Assembly (NCBI GenBank): GCA_018292915.2
Contig: JACVVK020000461.1
Span: 136,001 to 200,000, forward strand
Source: Batillaria attramentaria
Taxonomy: Eukaryota > Mollusca > Gastropoda > Batillariidae
Direction of reading: 5' to 3'
Length of the DNA stretch: 64,000 bases
A program made the translations under genes and the position numbers. Positions within the stretch are counted from its first letter, which is position 1. Each line of letters opens with the position of its first letter. The notes beneath the pieces were generated by a model, which did no database searches, was not told the DNA's origin, and saw nothing but the letters and a program-made list of their open reading frames with translations. Below, in pieces: positions 47,807-59,099 of this stretch.

Positions 47807-49086
47807 TCAAGACTCCTTCCTCACTCCCCACGCCTCATTGTCCAGCTGGCGAGTGGGAAGGTCCCCCAGCTTCTCCCCCATCAGGTAGTAATCTTGGGAC
47901 AAAAAACACACACACACTCACTCAGCATCAACAGGAACTAACTAATGGTAAATAAATAAGCGGTGGTGTAGATCACTGCTGATCACAGCAAAGAATAAAA
48001 ATATTGCCTGAAGGCTATGCTGAGGCTGAGCTGATAAGAGCTGTGTTGCACTGATTATGTTTAATCACTGAACATTGTTGTTATGCAAGTGGCGCAGGTA
48101 CACATTCAAGGAAATTAGGGGCAGGGGTGACTTTTTCATGCCCCAGCCATGCAATTAGTTTCAGTGTGAAGGGGTGGACAAAGCGCACAGGTACAAGGGA
48201 AATAACTGCACCGAATCTGCAGCCACAAACATGCTCTACTCACACAGTTGCTTCCCATGAAAACATTCACGGGGTTAGTGTTCGTTTAGGTCAACTGTTT
48301 CTTTTACTATGGATCAGACAGTAGATTTTTCATTTTTATCAAAATAAATGGGGGGAATGAAACTGATAGGAAAAAAAAAACACTAAACCATACTGACGTA
48401 TACTCACAGTTAAGGATTGTTGGAAAATTCTGATGCATCTTTCGCCGAAACTCTAAAACAACAAAGAGCATAATTATATGTTCGGCTTATTTTAAATGGT
48501 ATTCTGCATCTATTCAAAAGTTCTATAATTTATGTTCAAGAACCTCAAAGGGTGTGCAAATGATGTTTCCAAGCATAGTGCAAGCTTTTGTTAGCTGAAG
48601 ACATTAAACATCAAACCAGAGACACAAGTAATGTGTTATATATATATGTCTCTGATCAAACAGAATGTACTAATAAGTTAGTGTGTGTGTGCTACTTTTT
48701 TGTTGTTGTTTATTTCAAAAATAGGTGAAGGTGGAGTAAAGAAAAGGAGAAATGTTCAACTGTGTTACTGACATACAGATACCAAGAATCCTGAAAACCA
48801 ACAGCCATGCATGGTGCACTGATTCACATTAGAAATAATGCAGTTTAACTTGGTTCACACAATTTGCTGGACAACATTCTGCATTCTGTTTGCAACTTCC
48901 AAACAAAGAGAACAGACGAAGGGAAATAACAAAGATCTCAACTGTACCACACTCACCCTGAGAAGTGTTCATGCGATGCCACACCCAGTACGTCCCAACC
49001 AAACACACACCCTCTGCTATCAAACCAACTTTGATGCCAAAGACGAGCCAGCGCTTGAATGATGGCTTTTCAGGAAACTTCCGCAT
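47807..49086 (-). CDS. CEBPZOS: CEBPZOS orthologue, three coding exons, 86 residues
   Basis: Coding exons, minus strand: 49086-48957, 48452-48408, 47892-47807. ATG is 49086-49084 and the TGA stop is 47809-47807. Both introns are GT-AG (donors GTGAGT; acceptors TGTTTTAG and TCCCAAG), and both exon joins keep frame. The 86-residue product fits the vertebrate CEBPZOS family (about 80 residues): a basic N-terminus, one hydrophobic segment (about residues 14-36), then RMNTSQEFRR (family MHTSQDFR), NFPTILNYYY (family YPFILEVYY) and TRQLDNEAW (family IRELDQKTW). The human protein is annotated as a small mitochondrial membrane protein and its role is poorly defined. The first exon follows CATCTACAG, so a non-coding 5' exon is likely further right. 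The identification is from recalled family sequence and was not searched. Confidence 0.78.
48453..48956 (-). other. CEBPZOS intron 1
   Basis: Starts GTGAGTG (phase 1) and ends TTGTTGTTTTAG. AT-rich, no repeat family noted. Intron 2 is 47893-48407 (GTGAGTATA … TTTTTTGTCCCAAG). Confidence 0.75.
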
Positions 49087-49312
49087 TCTGTAGATGATAG
49101 TGAAGCCTCATGTCACATACTTAAATGGCATCAATGTCAATGGACCAAAGCTGACTTCACACTATTAACTTAAGTTTTGTTTTCACTTACACTTGGGTTT
49201 TATGAAGGTGGCATGTATATTGCTAAGTGACTGGTTACCATCCCTAATTTCTTGTCTGTCTGTTTGAAATCATTGTAAATACCACCAAATTTTTGTAAGG
49301 AAACAACTTTAA

Positions 49313-49779
49313 CCTTCCGGCTACATCGCTAAAAAAACTTCTTAGTCCTACATCGTGTGAAACAACTTACCCATGGTTTTTACATAGGTAATTTTCGACT
49401 TATTCCTAGTCCTACGTCGTGGGAAACAAATTACCCATGGTTTTTACATAGGTAATTTTCGACTTATTCCTAGTCCTACGTCGTGGGAAACAAATTACCC
49501 ATGGTTTTTACATAGGTAATTTTCGACTTATTCCTAGTCCTACGTCGTGGGAAACAAATTACCCATGGTTTTTATATAGGCAATTCACAACTTATTCTTA
49601 TTTATTGTTTAATTACTCTGCTAATTACAAGTTAAACAACACAATTTTTGGCATGAACATAGTCAAACCATTTATTGACAAAGTCAAGAAATTTTAAAGG
49701 TGTGACCTAAATATTGACCGAGATACGTTCATCTAAAGCAATGTGTGTGCAACTTTTTACCCACGACGTAGCCGGAAGG
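49313..49779. mobile_element. piggyBac-like MITE, TTAA-flanked
   Basis: TTAA at 49309-49312 and 49780-49783. Inverted ends CCTTCCGGCTACATCG and, reversed from the right, CCTTCCGGCTACGTCG. TTAA targets with ends starting CC(C/T)T are the hallmark of piggyBac. At 467 bp with no coding capacity it is non-autonomous. It lies about 220 bp upstream of the CEBPZOS start codon, within the presumed 5' region. Confidence 0.8.
49341..49596. repeat. 64-bp tandem repeat, four units, inside the MITE
   Basis: Units start at 49341, 49405, 49469 and 49533. The middle two are essentially identical, and the outer two are diverged. Each contains CCTACGTCGTGGGAAA, which matches the sequence just inside the right inverted end, so the array probably grew from the element's own end. 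Confidence 0.92.
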
Positions 49780-49809
49780 TTAAAACAATGAACATTTTTT
49801 TTTAGTTGC

Positions 49810-49901
49810 GGCTGTATTCTAAGTGTAGATGACGACACCTGGACAAAAAGTTGTGTGTCCATATGTGTTTATCTCAAAGTTCTGCTGGCTAGCTGCACAA
49901 G

Positions 49902-49939
<38 letters not shown>
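49810..49939 (+). repeat. Dispersed repeat H with GT array
   Basis: 49810-49905 is the reverse complement of 38717-38813 and is followed directly by (GT)n to about 49940. Confidence 0.85.
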
Positions 49940-49944
<5 letters not shown>

Positions 49945-52075
49945 TGATTTCTCTTCAATTACGACTGACTGTTCTGTTCATTCAGCAGCTTTCAACTTTG
50001 CTGTAGACAAACCTCATGTACCATCCCAGTGGATAAGTGCAACTGCTGTATTGTTACCGATGTCAACAAATTACATAGTAGGCCTACTGGCAAAGGTCAA
50101 GTATCTGGCTAGAACTGCCAACGTTTGTTCGACCCAGCTGGCTAAGTTTCAATAACAATCTTTCAGAACAGCAGCCGAAACAAAAGCTAAACGGCAACAT
50201 GATCATAGCAGTTATCTGTAATAGTTAGCTACCTGACAAATTCGCTCCTTTCCGTAAATTGTTGGCCAAAACACAGTTCGGGAGATGAACGTACTCGTGT
50301 GTATTGCTGACGACAGGAAGTGATCAAGGGAAACAACGCACTTTACTTTTCGATGGACTCCTGCGTGTTTGCCAGGAGAGTGCTGAGCATGCTTGGGACA
50401 CGTCTGTCGATGTCTGCAAAACCTACGAAAGAGCTTTGTTGCATTCTTGGTTTTATGAAGTTTGAAAAAATAGCAAAAAGGCTGTATCATGTTTGGCGAT
50501 AATGATGCACTAGTGTAAAGGGACACCATCATGTAGAAAGTTGGATCCCGCATTTTGTACAGTTGTTTCCCTTGGTCTAGAGGCTCTTCAGGGATTTAGT
50601 AGAGCGGAAAACGCAATCGGTGGAGTGATACGTGATCCGTCAAGTGACTAACAAAGGATGGAGGGTTCCGAAGAAATTAGAAGTACCTAGTGTTTATAAA
50701 TCTGAGTATAAGAAATGTGGTCAGGCTGGACAAAATATGTGAGAAAAGGATTTTTGGAGAGTTGAGCGGTCGGGAACCAGTCACAAATTGCCTCCCTTAC
50801 TGGAGCTCTTGATGGAAAGAACGTATCGCTGGTCGCAGATTTTGTAAATAAATCCACCCAAACTGAGTATTTTTCAGATTTGTAGCAACTTCACGCGTTT
50901 TTGGAATAAAAAGTTTCTTAGTAAATACTCAGAAGTAAATATATTGAACAATTAATGGTCAAAGACGATCTGATTTACATGTTGACATTAGAAACAAGAT
51001 GGCGGCTATACGGTGGGCTCCGCAATCCATGGGGGTTTCAACTTTGTAAAAACGTGGTGAATCCACGCGAATTCCAAACCAGTTTTACTCCAGTAGGTCT
51101 AACGGTAATAAAACCACTTGGCTTTATTATTTTTCCCCTGAAAAAAGCGTATATCTCAGGTTTGACTTACTGCTGTGGGGCACGACGCGTCCATGTATGA
51201 TACTCATACTGAAAGAACGCCACAAACTGAGCCGACTGTCCCGAATCAAATTTTACTCTCAATTAGCGTGCACTCCATCATTAGGTTTCTTGAGTTCCTT
51301 TCCTCACGGGAAGGTAGGAAAGGGGAGGACAGCGCACACGGCAGATACTATATTCCCAACCAGATGTTGGAAACTGATAAAATGACTTCTTTCTTTTTTT
51401 CTATTTCATCGAGTGGTCAAGTTACGGTGTTGCAACCCAACCAGTCAGTATTATTTCATGAAAAGTACACCAGTCGTTGTCAGTCACCTAGATCACTAAA
51501 AGTATGCTCTGACTTGACGATTTTTTTATTATTTTTTTTTCACTGAATATCATCTCACTGCTTGATTGATTGACCGAGTGTGTGTGTGTGGGGGGGGGGG
51601 GGGGGGGGGGAGGATGTGGGCATTTGTACACCACTACCACCACGTTTTCTGCATAGTATATTATTTTATTTGTTTCTTTTCTACCATCCCTCCCAGATCC
51701 TGAACATAAACACTTGATATAAAGTTGGTATTTAGTTGAGGCAGGCATCCTGGACAATGAAGCATTGATTTTGGACTTTGTTTTAGAATGTAAAAGTCCC
51801 AAACCTGACAGGACCTGTCATGACCACTAGGGCCAAATCTCCTTGTCAGCCTTCTGTTCTGTTGTAGCAGCAGTCTGGTCCAGTAAAGACAATGAACATG
51901 ATGGGCTTCTTTGCCATCACATAAATGACTCTAGGGGGCGAAACAGGTGAGGGTCATTCTTTCACAGGTTTTTAAGGGAAATTAACCACCGCCTATAGCA
52001 ATCACCTTCTTTTACTATGTAATGAAAACATTAACAAGAAACCAGCAGTACAAATCTTATACAAGAGCAGTCAGT
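49940..52075. other. Quiet region, possible promoter
   Basis: A 60-codon frame at 50320-50502 (Arg/Ser-rich start, …KFEKIAKRLYHVWR) resembles a mitochondrial leader but is unrecognised. AAGATGGCGGC at 50996-51006 is a YY1-type site with an ATG context. A G-run lies at 51591-51610. No gene is established. Confidence 0.35.
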
Positions 52076-52377
52076 GAATTTTCATTTCTCACTGTCAAAA
52101 TTTAGCACCCTGGATAGTGTTTTGACAAATTGATTATGAAGAACTCAAGTCACAAAGATCTAGCTGAGTCAATAAGAATTGCTCTAAATCCCCTGTCCTC
52201 ACATTTACACATGACTGAACATGGGAACAAGTGAAGACAGTAATAGAAGTTTGGTGATTTGTCTTTGAAACATGTTACATGAAGCACTGTTTTCCTTAAT
52301 GACTTACTGCTATCAAACATTTACCTAACATTCCTGACAAAATAAACTAAACTAAAATAAAATAAAATAATGAGTGG

Positions 52378-52448
<71 letters not shown>

Positions 52449-52760
52449 TGGTGGTGGTGGGGGGGGGGGGAGGTGAGGGAGTGTCAGGGACTTTTCATTT
52501 CTCACTGTCAAAATGTAGGATACTGGATTGTGTTTTGACAATTTAATTATGAAGAACATAACCCATAAGGTTTTGGGTGAGTCAATAGAAACTGCTCAAC
52601 AACCCCTTACTTCACATTGACATATGTCTGCACATGGAAGCAAGTAGAGACTTTACAACATTTTACATGAGGCATTTATTCCCTGAACGACTAACAGATC
52701 CAAACCCATTTAAAACATTCAGGACAAAACTGAAATTTAAAAATTAAATAAAATAACAAA
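52076..52760 (+). repeat. Diverged tandem duplication of about 280 bp
   Basis: 52076-52360 and 52486-52760 share TTTTCATTTCTCACTGTCAAAAT, GTGTTTTGACAA, TTGATTATGAAGAAC and TTACATGA. A GT array (52383-52447) and a G-run lie between them. Both copies end in AAATAAAAT-rich DNA. Confidence 0.8.
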
Positions 52761-55700
52761 TGATAAAATAAAATAATAAAATTTAAAAATAATAATAAAA
52801 TAAAATAAAATTTTAAAAAATCATTAAAAAAAAAATAGCACTGTTCTCTGGTTGGACAAACAGTATGGCGTTTGTGTCTGACTCTGCTGTACTCCATGGG
52901 ATTGTACATGTATTTGATTCCTTTCAAGTAAGTTCACTTTTCATTGCTATTTGTTTTCTAATACTGAGTCGCCTGAATAAAATCTCCCTTTTTTCAGACA
53001 TGCTACATGTACTATCACAAATCATTATGATACTTTTTCTGCCTATTCGCTCTACATAAATCATTATTATCATTTTAAAATCTTTTGATCAGCAGAAGCT
53101 GACTATCCTGGGCTCTAACAATATCTTAGAAGTAATTTCTTTGACATTGCATGTTCTCACAATGCGATACAAGTGCTAATTTAAGTCAGTAGGGCAGATC
53201 TAAGGCAAGTGGATACGGAAATGGTACCTGCATGTAGAACAGTGGTACATATGGTACCTACATGTAGAACAGTGGTACATATGTATCCATATACAATAAG
53301 CCTATTACAATAATAAATGGTTTTGAGACTCATTTCACCATAAACAGTTTACCAATCATAGAAGATTGTAGAGTACTTAATGACACTGGAACACGGAAAT
53401 GAAGTTTCAAAGAGTATGCACTGCCGTGTTCAGTTCTATGTAGGTGGTGGACACTTATTACACAGATTTCATCCTCTGCTGCTATACACGTGAAACGTGT
53501 ATTCCATGTGACATTTCTGTTGTTTGCATTTGTCAAAAATTAGAATTTCAGCAGTTACTGATAACATGCACCACAGTCACCTTCTATTGACTGTTTTGTT
53601 TGCATTTCCGTCGGTGAACCCTCTCCAGGTCTCTCCCATCAACTGACCTTCTATGATGCTGTGGACGAAATGGGCCCCTCCAACACCAACATCCCCCTCC
53701 CTCCTCTCACACACCCTTCTGCCCACTACACACAGGGATGTTTTATGTGGAAAATCACTTTCGCATTAATGTGGTTGATAACAAACAGCTGAACAGTGTA
53801 TCCATTATCCGTAGTGTTAGCTCTGCATTTGTTTTGCCCTGCTCAAGTAATAAAATTAAAAATATGTCTGTGTCAAACATGAAAGCACTCACTGCCATCC
53901 ACTTTCCTTCAATTCAGTGATTTTTTTCTGATTTTTTTTTTTCTTTACTGAAGGTTTTGTATAACAATTTTACTATACTCATTTGAAAAGTCAGTTAGGT
54001 CCTGAAGCATTCAATTTATGGAATTTATGATTACATGTAAATCAGTTCTTTCAAGTATTTAAAGGCGGTTATTGTGGATACACAAAGCTGAGAGAGAGAG
54101 AGAGAGAGAGAGACAGATGTCTATGCCCATCCCAGTGGAGGCGATTACCTGTCCGGGAAGCAAGGACAGTATGCCCCGGCCAGGGACCTAGCTTCTATGC
54201 AAATATTTCAACTGAGAAAATCACTTTTGCATTCTCAAACAGCTGACAGCTATACTAAGGGTATCAGATATCTATTAACTCTGTTTTGCCCTAAACCAAC
54301 CAGTGAAATTAATAGGAATGTGTCACACACACAAGTACTTTCATCTTCTTTCCTTTTTCTATACTGCAGCTTTTTTTCTTTTTCTTTTTTTTGCTTTTTT
54401 TTTTTTTTTAAGTTATTCAGTGACAAACTTCCAGAACTGAAGCTGCTGATTTATCACATCCCACACACACACTGTGAGACGGAGCCCGGCTGACACATGT
54501 GCTGCATATGCGCGATTGAGTAGGGATGGGAGTAGGGTTAGGTGTTGTTCTACAGTTTAAAGAAATAACTTCTGCTAGTGCTCACGTCTTTTCCCACGAT
54601 AAAGTGTCTTGTTTGCGCTAGAATAAACGAATAGATTTGTTGATAAACATCTTTATGTGATGAAATCACAGCCACTCCAGTGGTCGTTTTGATTTCGCCC
54701 CTAGCTGCACTGGCGTTAAAAGTCTGAAAAATTATCTGTACTGGCACACGCAGGACTTTTGAAAGAAATCTGTGAAACCGTTTCCTTTGCTCACATGGCT
54801 GATTCTATTGCTATCGACCCCACGATACTGCAGATCAAAACCCTTCGGCACGCAGTCTTGTCATTCAGGCGATGTGTCAGCCGGCAAAGCCGCTTTCCAA
54901 ATATTAAGCAACTAAAAGTTATGAAAAATAATAAGGATGTCAACCAGAATTGTAGTTCTGCAAATGTGCACCGCAATGTCTCTTGATCGGTCTCTGCTGC
55001 TTGCTCGGCTCACTTACCGTCAGCCAATCCACCCAAGGGGGACAAAAAAAAAAGAAGAGAGAAGCCCTCCGCTGATGTTACAATATTGTCAGGTACATGT
55101 ATCGAAAACAAATATTCGTGTGCTGCCTCGCGGCACAGTTTTAAGCTGCAATAGAGAAATCTGGTGACATTTTCTTTTCCGTTGCCTGTCATTAAACAAC
55201 GCTTTGAATGTACATGTTTTAAAAAAATACATATATCCAGTTGCATATTTTGTTTACTTCCTCCACTGACACACAAAAAAAAAAACCAACAGCAACTCCA
55301 AAACGTTTTATTCTATGTGCGTGTGTCTGTGCATCAGCACGTCTAGCTACATGTACTGCTATTTGGAATCGGATTTTCAAAACTCTCTTCGGAAATGATT
55401 CACAATTCATTTGGTTGTCAGTGGCCACACTGGCCAGGCTACAACTCCACTCCAAACATGCTGTAATGCTAGTAGATAAGTCGGCTATGGACACACTTCT
55501 TACAATATAATGTGTAAAATCCAAGAGAAGATTTTAACTATTCGCACCATGATTTGCTGAGAAAACACCAGAGTGCGTTTGACACGATTTTGTTTCTGTG
55601 AGTGAGATGTTTGTAATGAACGAAAATATTCACTTTATTTATATAGTGTCTTTTTTTTTTCTTTTTTTACTCTCCCACCTTTACTCCCGGCGAGCGTTGA

Positions 55701-57000
55701 TGCATAATATGTAAATGGTGTATGTGCTATCATAGTTATTTCATCCGCTTCAACCCTTACTTTTTGTGTATCGTAGTCTAAAACTTTGTTTTATTTTATT
55801 TTATTTTTCTCTTTCTGTCAGTTACAGTGTATGTCCATCAATTTTACCATAGTATATATAGCCCTGCTGATTCTCCTGTCAGTTCACTTATGTCTCAGTC
55901 TCTTAGTTATGTGCACCCAGAGACATCTTGACTGTAACTGTGACCTCTGCTTTTCCAATATCTTTTACAGCATTTTGTAGAAACCAGTAATTACTCGTGC
56001 GGTTCCACTGCAGTATACGCCGCTATCTGGTACCAATACTAGACCTAAATACTGAGCACATTAAAATGTCATGCTGAAAACAGTTGGTGCATTTAGCCTT
56101 TAGAATTAATTGACCGTACGTAGTACCGCATTAGTGAGTGAGACCGTGACTGATGTTGACAATGAACAAAAACTTTATCAGTTTTATTTTATTTTATTTT
56201 ATTTTATTTCAGTGGTGAATTATGTGTGCATGCGCGTCAGCAAATATGCATTCAGGTTTATACATTGTTGAGGTCCAGGAAAAAAGTGCATGACTGAGTT
56301 AATTTTGTGTCTTGGCGGCGGTCAGGGTTTCAGTCAGGTTTTAAAAAATCCCTTTGATTTATTTTAACTTATCTATTTACAAAACCTCATTTAGTTGTAA
56401 ATCTAACACCACTTCTCGGCATTACACACAGATGCACTGAACTGATTTCAGTCACGTGATAGTTTTTAAGAGTCATTCACGCCGGCTTTGACTGAACTTA
56501 AGATGCGATATCAGTGTCAGTCACGGTCACTGAGTCTGTCGGTGCTGGACTGAGTTGTCCCGGCCGGCCAGGAGGCGGTGCCTGTGTAAGACTCGAAAAA
56601 CAAAAATTCCTCAAAGTCTGACAGTTGATCAGTTTTTATTTTTTCATTCCAGGCAACAGAGTGGGCATCACTTGAGTCTCTTACGCTGGACGTCACGGTG
56701 ACCGCACTTGCAGCCGAGCTTCAGACAGAAGTGACAAGGAAGCTGTTGCCAGGAGCTGAGAATGCCGCACGCGAGCTGAGACTGTGACAAGACGGAGCCG
56801 GACTGACAGGCTCTTCCACGTCAGCAAAACGGACCAGCGGAATTCAGGACTGAAGTTGTTGCTTCTGCATTTCGAACAAACAGTTACAAATAAAATATAC
56901 AATTTACGCACAGCATAATACGCTTGCATGCGACCTCAGCGCGAGAACAAGGAGTCTAGACCCTCCTGTGTAGAAGGAACACAATCCATAAACTGAGACA
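52761..57000. other. AT-rich region, no established gene
   Basis: 53221-53280 holds two 30-bp tandem units. 53745-53950 and 54200-54370 are weakly similar. (GA)n lies at 54087-54112. 54590-54727 (minus) is a splice-bounded open segment (TTTTTCAG before, GTGAGC after) and 54798-54986 (plus) opens with MADSIAIDPTILQ; I recognise neither. Confidence 0.35.
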
Positions 57001-57011
57001 TTGGTCGGGAG

Positions 57012-57646
57012 GCCGCCATGTTGCAATGCCTTTCTTCTCCAACACTCGCTGAGCGGGAAATTATTTTCTGGGGTTGTACATAGGGACTTGCCTGTTCTGT
57101 TTAAAGTGTTAAATCAGAAAGGATGTATTACAATTTAATAGTGTTTTAGGAAGAAACAATTAAACAGCTTCCAGAAACCACGCACTCTAACAAAAACGGC
57201 GCCAGTTGTCACGAACTGCGAAGCGGGTCTGTCCGCCATTACGCGGGACGGAGTGTGACTGGACGTTTGAAACACACACGAAACTACCTATAACCATCAT
57301 TTTCCCACAATATTCCAATATCATACACAAGGTTTCATTTCACATTTATGCATGTTCCTTAATTTCACCAGATATCTGTAGAAATGATGCGATTTTCGGG
57401 GATCAAACGGGTCACTTCCTCGCATTGCTTCTGGAAAACCCTGTTCTCCGGTTTACCGAGTGGAAATTACTGATGCCGACAAGGGCAAAATACAGCACTT
57501 AACATCGTTATAAAATGTGTAACAGCTACAAGTATGTAAAAATAAACATATTTCTTTCAATAAAGTTATTACCAAAATGAGTATTAGTGTGAGGAAAACG
57601 CATATTTCGAAAGAGGTGTACAGAGAAAGACCGCGTCCGCCATCTT
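57012..57646. promoter_or_regulatory. Cluster of three GCCGCCAT/ATGGCGG motifs
   Basis: GCCGCCATGTTG at 57012-57023, TCCGCCATT at 57232-57240 and TCCGCCATCTT at 57636-57646. The last two read ATGGCGGAC on the minus strand. YY1-type sites of this form overlap transcription and translation starts in many animal genes. No following exon was identified. Confidence 0.35.
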
Positions 57647-58144
57647 CGTCTCGCCGAAGCGTAGCTTTTGACCACATCATTCAACCGCCAAAAATCGGCC
57701 AAAACTCACACACAGGAGTAAAAGCAACATTCACAACATTAAATACGATCTTGCTGAATATTTCTGTAGCGCCAGTTTTAATGATCACGGCCCCATTCTA
57801 GAAAAAACGCGATGAGAAATTTTAGTAAGAATAGAGAAGGGCGCCAGCCATGGCGCCCGACTAGAAAATTTGTGTTTTAGTCGCGTCGCAAAACTCGTTA
57901 CAAAGACCACAAAATGACTTAGTTTGTGTGGAAAACTGCTGATACAAATAAAACATAGTATGTTTCGTTTTCTGAATAAGTTTTGCTTTTAGTTTACCCG
58001 TCAAAATTGTATTTTATGGGTATTTTCTGACCGCTATGATTTTCAGTTTGCCTTCAAAGTCGCAGTTTTTTGCGATTTTTTCGGAGGCAAGACAACGGAT
58101 ACTAAAACGCGTTGTACAAAAAGGAAGAAAAAAGTCTGCTGAAT

Positions 58145-58149
58145 CCAAT
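58145..58149 (+). promoter_or_regulatory. CCAAT box candidate for H1
   Basis: CCAAT about 185 bp before the inferred start of transcription. Further away than usual, so only a candidate. Confidence 0.3.
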
Positions 58150-58214
58150 GATGTATGATGTGAAGGCAGTTTATGCGTATGCACAATGTTATTAGCGTGT
58201 AAATGGATGTCAAC

Positions 58215-58260
58215 AAACACAAAATCGCTCGCTCGAGGCTGAGCGAGGGCCGATTTTGTG
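58215..58260 (+). promoter_or_regulatory. H1/AC box within an inverted repeat
   Basis: AAACACAAAA at 58215-58224 contains the AAACACA box specific to H1 promoters, about 115 bp before the cap site. CACAAAATCG (58218-58227) is inverted at 58251-58260, and the next arms CTCGCTC/GAGCGAG (58228-58234, 58241-58247) also pair. Half of the H1 box is thus present twice, head to head. Confidence 0.8.
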
Positions 58261-58301
58261 TGCGAGCGGGCGTTGCTTTCTTTGCGGGCCGCGCCCGCCG
58301 C

Positions 58302-58336
58302 ATATAAGGCCGCGCTTCGCAGCAGCCACTCATTCT
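58302..58336 (+). promoter_or_regulatory. TATA box and histone-type cap site of H1
   Basis: ATATAAGG at 58302-58309. TCATTCT at 58330-58336 fits the initiator consensus and the PyCATTC cap motif known from histone genes. With transcription starting at A58332 the spacing is 29 bp and the 5' leader is 77 bases. Confidence 0.85.
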
Positions 58337-58408
58337 CGCTCTCGCCGTTGAACGGAGCAGTACTCGAGTATTCTCCCTTGCGTTCTACGTTCGCTACAAC
58401 TTCTCATC

Positions 58409-59008
58409 ATGTCTGATGCTGTTGCTGCTGCACCCGCTGCCCCGGCCAAGTCGCCGAAGAAGGCAAGCAAGCCCAGGAAGCCTGCTGCTCCTGCGGCTCA
58501 CCCCAAGTACAGCGCTATGATCGCCGCTGCCATCCAGAGTCTGAAGGAGCGCTCTGGCTCTTCCCGCCAGGCCATCCTGAAGTACATCGTGGCCAACTAC
58601 AAGGTGGGCACTGACCTGAAGCCCATCAACGCCCGCCTCAAGACCGCCCTGAAGGCTGGAGTGAAGGCTGGCACCCTGAAGCAGTCGAAGGGAACTGGTG
58701 CTGCTGGCTCTTTCCGCCTGGGTGAGAAGAAGGTTGCTGCTGCCAAGCCAAAGAAGGCAAAGAAGCCCAAGGCTGCTGCCAAGAAGCCTGCCGCCAAGAA
58801 GCCCAAGGCAGCTGGAGCCAAGAAGACCAAGAGCCCAGCCAAGAAAGCTGCTGCCAAGAAGCCCAAGGCTGCTGCCGCCAAGAAGCCCAAGAGCCCCAAG
58901 AAGGCTGCTGCCAAGAAGCCCAAGGCTGCCAAATCCCCAGCCAAGAAGGCCGCCAAGTCCAAGAAGTCGCCAGCCAAGAAGGCTGCCAAGCCCAAGGCCA
59001 AGAAGTAA
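58409..59008 (+). CDS. H1: Histone H1, intronless, 199 residues
   Basis: Linker histone: it binds the nucleosome dyad and linker DNA in the nucleus and compacts chromatin. A short basic, Ala/Pro-rich N-tail contains one SPKK. The winged-helix globular domain (about residues 30-105) shows [30 protein letters not shown], then KALKAG-type helix 3 and [11 protein letters not shown]. The C-tail (about 110-199) is Lys/Ala/Pro-rich with four further S-P-(A)-K-K sites, targets of cell-cycle kinases. The start fits the 77-base leader. No intron, and a 3' stem-loop instead of a poly(A) signal, mark a replication-dependent gene. The reverse-strand 144-codon frame is a shadow. No core histone genes lie within about 58 kb left or 5 kb right. 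Confidence 0.97.
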   Translation: MSDAVAAAPAAPAKSPKKASKPRKPAAPAAHPKYSAMIAAAIQSLKERSGSSRQAILKYIVANYKVGTDLKPINARLKTALKAGVKAGTLKQSKGTGAAGSFRLGEKKVAAAKPKKAKKPKAAAKKPAAKKPKAAGAKKTKSPAKKAAAKKPKAAAAKKPKSPKKAAAKKPKAAKSPAKKAAKSKKSPAKKAAKPKAKK

Positions 59009-59053
59009 ATCTGCTTCTGCCCCTGTGCCACGACTTTCAGTCAGTTTCCTGAC

Positions 59054-59079
59054 TTAATGGTCCTCTTCAGGGCCATTAA
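59054..59079 (+). terminator. Histone mRNA 3' stem-loop
   Basis: GGTCCT-CTTC-AGGGCC at 59059-59074 pairs fully (one G-T pair). Flanking TTAAT/ATTAA extends the stem to 11 bp. It starts 45-50 bases after the stop. A purine-rich GAGAAGGGG at 59088-59096 is a candidate U7 downstream element. The loop CTTC differs from the common TTTC. Confidence 0.93.
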
Positions 59080-59099
59080 ATTTTCCCGAGAAGGGGCAT

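Noticed and set aside
58597..59031. 144-codon minus-strand frame over histone H1
   Set aside because: Shadow of the Lys/Ala-rich H1 tail, which keeps the opposite strand open.
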